A stretch of DNA of 64,000 nucleotides from Cladopsammia gracilis. Its lineage: Eukaryota; Cnidaria; Anthozoa; Scleractinia; Dendrophylliidae. The notes beneath the pieces were generated by a model, which made no database searches, was not told where the DNA came from, and saw only the letters and a program-made list of their open reading frames with translations. The position numbers and the translations under genes were made by a program. The DNA is taken from the NCBI GenBank assembly GCA_022457155.1, contig JAJGOT010000339.1:327501-391500 (forward strand), given 5' to 3'. This document shows positions 59,701 to 64,000 of the stretch, in pieces (within the stretch, counting starts at the first letter, position 1; each line of letters begins with the position of its first letter).

Positions 59701-62700
59701 AGTTTGGGAATACTGTACAGTCCTTTTTTTAGTTTTCACTGCATTCCTTCCATCAAGTTTTCCCTGTTTACAATGATCTTTTTATGAAACTTTATTTTTG
59801 TGCCTTGCTGAACCTAATTAGACTTAAACCTTGTTCAATAACATGTTTTTCATGCATTAATTTTGCATTGTTTTCAGAGTGAAAAACAATATAAAGTATA
59901 GAAATCTACGTGGGAGAAAAACACTGTACGTGAACAATATTGACAGACGTTTCAACGTTTATTAAATTCTTGTATTAATCTCCCCTCAAGGCCGATTAAA
60001 AAGGTGTTTAAACCTTGGGCTTATAAGGCAATTTTCAATTGAATGTCGAAATTTTAACCAAAACAAGTGCATAATTACTCCGGCTAAATGCAATGCTCAG
60101 ACATAGACAATACAATGAACCAATCAGAACTCAAAGCAAATACATGTAGTCGCCGGCAAGCGCGGGAAAACATGTGCAATTAATGGTTTAGTTCTGATTG
60201 GTTGATGAAGTGGCGCGAGATGTTTTAGCCAATCATAAAGCGTAGCAAAGCAAAACAAAACCAAAGTAACTGTGACATTACTTGCGAGACTCAATTGAAA
60301 ATACATGTAGCTCAATATAGCTCTATGTCATTTCCCATATTAAATGCTTGTGTTTTGTTTATAGATCGCGATACGGTGGTGTGCGACGAGAAACTCTTCT
60401 CCATGGCGTGAGTATTTTTTATGCTGCCTTTTCTAAAGTGCTAACATTTAACAATTATATATAAAAAATGTTTCTATAGAGCAAGACAGAGCAGTAGTTT
60501 GGAGATTAAGTGCAGGATTCAAGGATGGAAGTGGATTACAGTTCATTAAATTTGATTTCATGACAGGCGGTCAAGAAATCCAAAAAAAATCCACTTTTTT
60601 AGCCGTTATTTTTTGATAAAAATTTAATAAAGATTTAAATAGTTTTTAAACTTTACAAAAAAAGTTATTTGCATCGAACAGAACGCTCGATTGCTTTCCG
60701 AAGAATTTTCCGAAACATGCTAATAACTGGCTTGTGTTACAAATAGCAATGACAACAGTACTGATGAAGACAACGTCGGAAACGTCAGGTTTCATCAAGT
60801 GCCGGATGCAGAAATAACACATTTATGATTGTCTCACTCTGGTTATTTGTTGCAATCGACGTAGCATCTGTTCCTTACTTAGATATAAAATAGCACAAAG
60901 CAGAATTCTCAGCTAAAATATAAAGTGGTCACGCTGTTCTTGTGTGTGACATATTAAAGAAGCACTGTTTCTGCATTACGTTTATAAATTTCCAAATTGG
61001 GATATGTTCTTCTTGTCCTGCAATTTTAAAGAGACCCTCGGTATGGCTGCATTACAGCGTAATAGCGCAAAATCAAGTGCGTAATATTATTACAATTCTC
61101 AAGCCAGCTATTAGCATATTTCGGAAAATTCTTCGGAAAGCAATCGAGCGTTCTGTTCCGATGCAAATAAATTTTTTGCTAACGTTTTGCACGTGCATAT
61201 GAAACTCGAAAACAATACTCGTGAATAATGAGGACGCTCACTTGTAAACACAAAATCTGCGGGAAAAATCTGGTTCATTGGAGGCCCTATTTTATTGCCT
61301 TGCATGTCTTCAATGTCCTTGAAACTTGCAGGCCATATAAATTGATGACCAATCTCGAGATTGTCAAATTTTTAAAAAAATTTATCTCGCGGTTTCCAAA
61401 TTATCACCACATTTGTAGGCGTAGACCAAATTACATACAAAAATGGCAACAAGAGCAGCTGAGCGCACGCTAATCAAACCTTCTTTCTCGCAATCGGCCA
61501 AAGCAAGCCCCTTAATTTTTTACACACCATTTCAAATGGAATCAAACTACTATGAGATGAAACTGCATCTCCATTGCGCATCATTTTCTTTAGATATTAG
61601 CCAATTATGTCGATAGTATGTTTTTCACTGTATTTATAATCCCCAAAACTTCATCCCTAAAAATTTCGAAAACGCTCTCATACATTTCTTTCAAACTCTG
61701 TCCAGTTGAAGCCCATGGTCTAATCAATTAGTCCACTAGCGGGTTTTACAAAAATTTCTCTTGATCTAGAGAAACTCCGCAACTTGTGAATTTCAGAGGA
61801 TCACCATTCCGTTGCCATGGAAGCACCGATGTAAACAAATCCTATACTCCCATAAAGTTCAATGTATTGTGTGTTTGCATGCAAAGTGGCTTGTCTTTTT
61901 ATGCACTATAACAAAAGATATGGCCCATTAAAATTGAAAGGGTGTGGACTTGAGAAATGGGCACGAGCCTCCTTAAATAATTTTAAAAGTTTTTAAAGTG
62001 CACCTAAACCCCAATTTTGTTTTCTTTTAATCAACTCAATGTACGTTGAAAAGTCGAATAGTGAAATATTTCTTGTTTTTAATGTCGTGTTAGTGAGTTA
62101 TAGAGATTTGAATTTACTAAATGCTAATTACATGACGTCAAATGCAGACTCGTTTATTATACAACTACTTGTTTCCACCTCCAAGTAATATTTTTTTTTT
62201 ACAAATCGATTGACTATTTACAGTTTTTATTTAGTATTTCTTAAATTGGTCATCCTTAAGCTGTGAACTGCGTATTGTAAATTGAAGTAGAAATAATGGT
62301 AAAGTCTGCATTTGACGTCATCTAATTAGCATTTTGTAAATTCAAATGTCTATAACTCACTAACACGACGTTAAAAACAAGAAATATTTCACTATTCGAC
62401 TTTTCAATGCACATTGAGTTGATTAAAAGAAAGAAAAAAATGGGGCTAGGTGCACTTTAAATGTTATTATAAATTTTATTGTAAAGTTTTTATGCAAAAA
62501 TCTATCTAATACCTACCTACCTACCTTGTCTCGTTAGTCAATACCTCTTTGCTTTCATCACTTTTGGCCATTTTTTTTTCTTCCTATTTCAAGAAAATAA
62601 AACAAGCAAGCTCCTGGCAATAATCATGAAAATACAATGTATCAGCCGGACACTATTGTTCCAGCAACTGACAGCCTGTTTGTTTTTCAGTCCTATTCAG

Positions 62701-63813
62701 ATTACATGCGGGAATACCAGCGTTCACGTCACTCTTCATCTCTTCCTCCATTAAGAGTAGGATTTTTTTCCATTTGTCTTATTTTATTTTACAAGCAGAA
62801 GAAAATTTTTTCTCTACTATTCTGTCATGTCAAGCCTGCTTTGAACTAACACCTACACCGTTTTTTTTTTTCATTGTGTTTTTGTAGTCACATTTTCCTT
62901 CCCGTGCAGTGGATTTACCATCATATTATCCGATACACATGGGTCATAGCAGCTCACGCAGTGGAGGCAGCTATCATAGATCTGTAAGTGTTTGGCATCA
63001 ATAGCTACTATTCCCCCCTTCCAGGGTTCTATCAGGTGGAAGCCCCTCCCCCCCCCACCCCAAACAAAACAAAAAAATGTCAGAAAAATCATCATAGTCA
63101 GCAACATATGAGGTAAGTATTTGCTGTCAAAGGACACTACATGGCAAGGAACATGGAGTAATATAAAAAGCTGGCCTTATGGCAAGCTCAGTTATTGTGC
63201 TTTATCAGAGCTTATTGTAACCTTGTCAAAAAATTATCATGACTAAAAAATAAATTGAAATACTATTGTGACATCTGAAAAAATTGTCTCAAAATGTACT
63301 AGATTGTATCTTAGCATACCGTAAAATCTCTATTCTTCTTCTTAAGATGGGTGGCTTAATAGAGATTTTCATGTATTCCTCTTAACCGTTATTTTTGGGA
63401 ATTGCAAGTAAGGTGACTTTCGTTTGCCACGATATTTTCAGAATTTTGTTGGATTTCATAGTCAAAGCATGTTGCCCAGGCTAGCAAAGGCAAAGATTAG
63501 TCTCAAGCCTTGATGCAGTGTATTTTCAATTGTATTCAAATCCAATAAATTATGGCGACCACCTGATGAAGACATAGACGAAACTAGTTTTGTAGTCGCA
63601 GCTTTATGCTTTGAAACCTATCGTGTAAATAAACGTGTAAATGTCTGTTGAAAGTCAATGCAAATAAAGTTTTCATAGAAGTGATTGTAATACATTGTTT
63701 GTTGTTCTTGTTGTTGCTAGGTCGATCTTCATGCAGCAGCTTGTGACGAGTTCCTAAGAAGAACTCAGTCAGAGCGAGGCAGCAGTCGTTACCGCAGCAG
63801 CAGACGGAGGTAG
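46248..63813 (+). CDS. YTHDC1: YTHDC1 orthologue, nuclear m6A reader, 16 coding exons
   Basis: Exons: 46248-46296, 47535-47636, 48417-49405, 49789-49837, 50707-50943, 51224-51492, 52506-52559, 53138-53310, 53471-53555, 54627-54748, 56268-56320, 59575-59629, 60365-60407, 62691-62756, 62888-62983, 63721-63813. All junctions are GT-AG and in phase; the total is 2535 bp, 844 residues. Exon 2 has ELNVLDDIL, as in the human N-terminus. Residues about 51-396 are Lys/Glu-rich and disordered; 397-475 are acidic. The YTH domain spans about 545-686 ([37 protein letters not shown]). Trp568, Trp619 and Leu630 match the human m6A cage W377, W428 and L439 with a constant offset. The tail is Arg/Ser-rich ([27 protein letters not shown]). 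In mammals YTHDC1 binds m6A RNA in the nucleus and acts on splicing, export and chromatin. Two ATGs are adjacent at 46248 and 46251. The exon 4 donor (GTTAGA) is weak and may allow skipping. Confidence 0.93.
47001..47382. mobile_element. TTAA-type element, CCCCGTCTACACTAGCAA family
   Basis: Inverted ends AAAGCCCCGTCTACACTAGC and GCTCGTGTAGACGGGGCTTAA. The words TTTTTATGTGGCAA and GCCACATA recur inside in both orientations. In YTHDC1 intron 1. Confidence 0.75.
49864..50016. mobile_element. Foldback MITE, ATGTTGTGGTTCAA ends
   Basis: The arms include ATGTTGTGGTTCAA/TTGAACCACAACAT and AACCAGTTTGA/TCAAACTGGTT. It is about 150 bp, directly after YTHDC1 exon 4. Confidence 0.7.
51514..51938. mobile_element. 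TIR element whose interior is a paired-type HTH exon
   Basis: The inverted ends are about 103 bp each, starting TGATACCGTC and ending GACGGTATCA. They are nearly identical (CAACTACCTGTCCACACGCG and its inverse). Only some 220 bp lie between them, largely filled by an open frame at 51693-51837. It sits in YTHDC1 intron 6. Confidence 0.8.
51693..51837 (+). pseudogene. Paired-type HTH N-terminal exon of a transposase
   Basis: Reads [20 protein letters not shown], then [22 protein letters not shown] and RIDAKTG, then a GTAAAC donor that lies in the right inverted repeat. The GR.F..G.PL....R..VIELA pattern is that of the paired/Tc1 helix-turn-helix. The catalytic part is missing, so this is an internally deleted, non-autonomous derivative. 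Confidence 0.65.
52166..52455 (+). mobile_element. tRNA-derived SINE with 14-bp target duplication
   Basis: The head has an A-box-like TGGTCTAGGGGTTAGCGC and a B-box-like GGTGGTTTGAGCC. Then comes a long non-tRNA body with TGTATAAATGGGTACCGGCG and a short CTTTT tail. ATAGACCTGGCTGT at 52152-52165 is repeated at 52456-52469. In the same intron as the previous element. Confidence 0.85.
53709..53784. repeat. (ATTG)n/(GAAT)n microsatellite
   Basis: About 75 bp of GATT units passing into GAAT units, in YTHDC1 intron 9. Confidence 0.95.
54160..54368. mobile_element. MITE-like inverted repeat
   Basis: ATTCCAAGAATTGTGCTGTA and TTTTGTCATGTG at the left are mirrored by CACATGACAAAAT and TGCATGATTCTTGGAAT at the right. 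Diverged arms; no duplication was identified. Confidence 0.6.
54749..56267. other. Long intron of YTHDC1 without recognisable repeat
   Basis: Contains several frames of 60-75 codons (for example 55109-55321) but no similarity I can name and no matching splice phase. It may hold an alternative 3' end; nothing in the sequence proves it. Confidence 0.4.
56574..56792. mobile_element. hAT-like MITE with 5-bp duplication TGTAC
   Basis: Ends CAGGGCTAGAAAAAA and TTTTTTCGAGCCCTG. TGTAC is found at 56569-56573 and 56793-56797. Internal GCCCTTTGGGC and CTTGCCC words are paired. Confidence 0.75.
57896..58041. mobile_element. hAT-like MITE with perfect 8-bp duplication
   Basis: Ends CAGGCTTTTAGCCAG and CTGGCTAAAAGCTTG. 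GTACACAG is found at 57888-57895 and 58042-58049, the normal hAT target duplication length. It is 146 bp, with inner GGCCGTCC/GGACGCCC pairing. Confidence 0.85.
58236..58303. repeat. Short foldback
   Basis: TTATCAAGGCTTTGGTTTGTG pairs with CACAAACCTTGATAA around a 25-base loop. Confidence 0.6.
58361..58545. mobile_element. MITE, TAGACAAATTCGGCTAACGC family, copy B
   Basis: Same family as 39248-39415, with longer and better conserved arms. The inner parts contain TTCCATAT and ATATGGAAAT words. Confidence 0.8.
58683..58873 (-). mobile_element. MITE, GTAGTTCCAG-end family, copy B
   Basis: Inverted relative to 16135-16334, with the same order of ACCTTCC, AATTCCAGTTTAGC and homopolymer segments. 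It starts about 140 bp after copy B of the preceding MITE family. Confidence 0.75.
60665..61170. mobile_element. TIR element with 70-bp arms
   Basis: The left arm (GCATCGAACAGAACGCTCGA, GAAGAATTTTCCGAAACATG) is inverted at 61101-61170. It contains a hammerhead-like core at 60761-60783. In YTHDC1 intron 13. Confidence 0.75.
60761..60783 (+). ncRNA. Hammerhead-ribozyme-like core
   Basis: CTGATGA, A, then GAC-AAC-GTC as a 3-bp stem II, then G and GAAAC. An extra G precedes GAAA, so the core is imperfect. It lies near the left end of the element at 60665-61170. Confidence 0.35.
61993..62460. mobile_element. TTAA-flanked element with about 155-bp inverted ends
   Basis: TTAA at 61993-61996 and 62457-62460. 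The ends AGTGCACCTAAACCCCA and TGGGGCTAGGTGCACT continue as near-identical inverted arms (GACGTCAAATGCAGAC and its inverse). Its terminal AGTGC resembles the element at 31093. Confidence 0.85.
63563..63584 (+). ncRNA. Decayed hammerhead-like core
   Basis: CTGATGA, AGACATAGAC, GAAAC. The stem II bases no longer pair (GAC with GAC). The flanks GCGACCAC and GTAGTCGC could form stem I. Confidence 0.3.
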
Positions 63814-64000
63814 CATCATCTCTCTTCAACCAGAATACAAATGATAAAAGAAACACCATTGTAATATATTCACAGCAACGCAATCCTGTTCCACCGCGTT
63901 CGGCTCATAATTTTTATGTTTCTAAACATGGTTTAGAATATTATACAAGAAGTAATTTGTATTAATTTTTAGTGGTACAGACAGATGGGAATTTTTCTAG

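Overview
The window is intron-rich, repeat-dense animal DNA. The two intact protein genes are metazoan orthologues, and the repeats and AT-rich introns look most like an anthozoan cnidarian, probably a stony coral. That placement is inference from gene and repeat style; no search was run. Genes are spread over long introns with GT-AG splice sites, so most long open frames in the window are chance frames or lie in repeats.

Right half (30.5-63.8 kb): two conserved genes lie head to head. On the minus strand, 45962 down to 30521, is a PHF24 (GINIP/KIAA1045) orthologue. Eight coding exons join in frame to 391 codons, with an N-myristoylation-type start, a C4HC3 zinc finger and three EF-hand loops. 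On the plus strand, 46248 to 63813, is a YTHDC1 orthologue, a nuclear m6A reader. Sixteen coding exons join in frame to 844 codons, with a complete YTH domain and the m6A cage residues in place. The start codons are 285 bp apart.

Left half (1-30 kb): almost entirely mobile DNA. From 1.2 to 10.1 kb two tandem copies of a roughly 1.1 kb hairpin-ended (Helitron-like) element each carry a further insertion. Copy 1 holds a 5.8 kb DNA transposon with 25-bp inverted termini beginning CACAG and a 3-bp target duplication. It is proven as an insertion because copy 2 keeps the uninterrupted site. This transposon shows no transposase. It carries two different subterminal tandem arrays and a seven-exon SAM-domain gene with two in-frame TAG codons and a broken splice acceptor. 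The whole nest may sit inside an element marked by a paired-box-type HTH reading frame at 0.6-1.1 kb. A single exon resembling EIF2D lies at 12.6 kb. A 61-bp minisatellite of about 27 units fills 21.1-22.8 kb. LINE and other transposon fragments lie at 24-26 kb, and a third, inverted hairpin-element copy at 27-28 kb.

Throughout, including the introns of both genes, there are many short terminal-inverted-repeat elements. They include TTAA-flanked elements of which several share a GTnnACAC-type end, hAT-like elements with 8- or 5-bp duplications, a MULE-like element with a 9-bp duplication, a Tigger-like element, a tRNA-derived SINE with a 14-bp duplication, and hammerhead-ribozyme-like cores.
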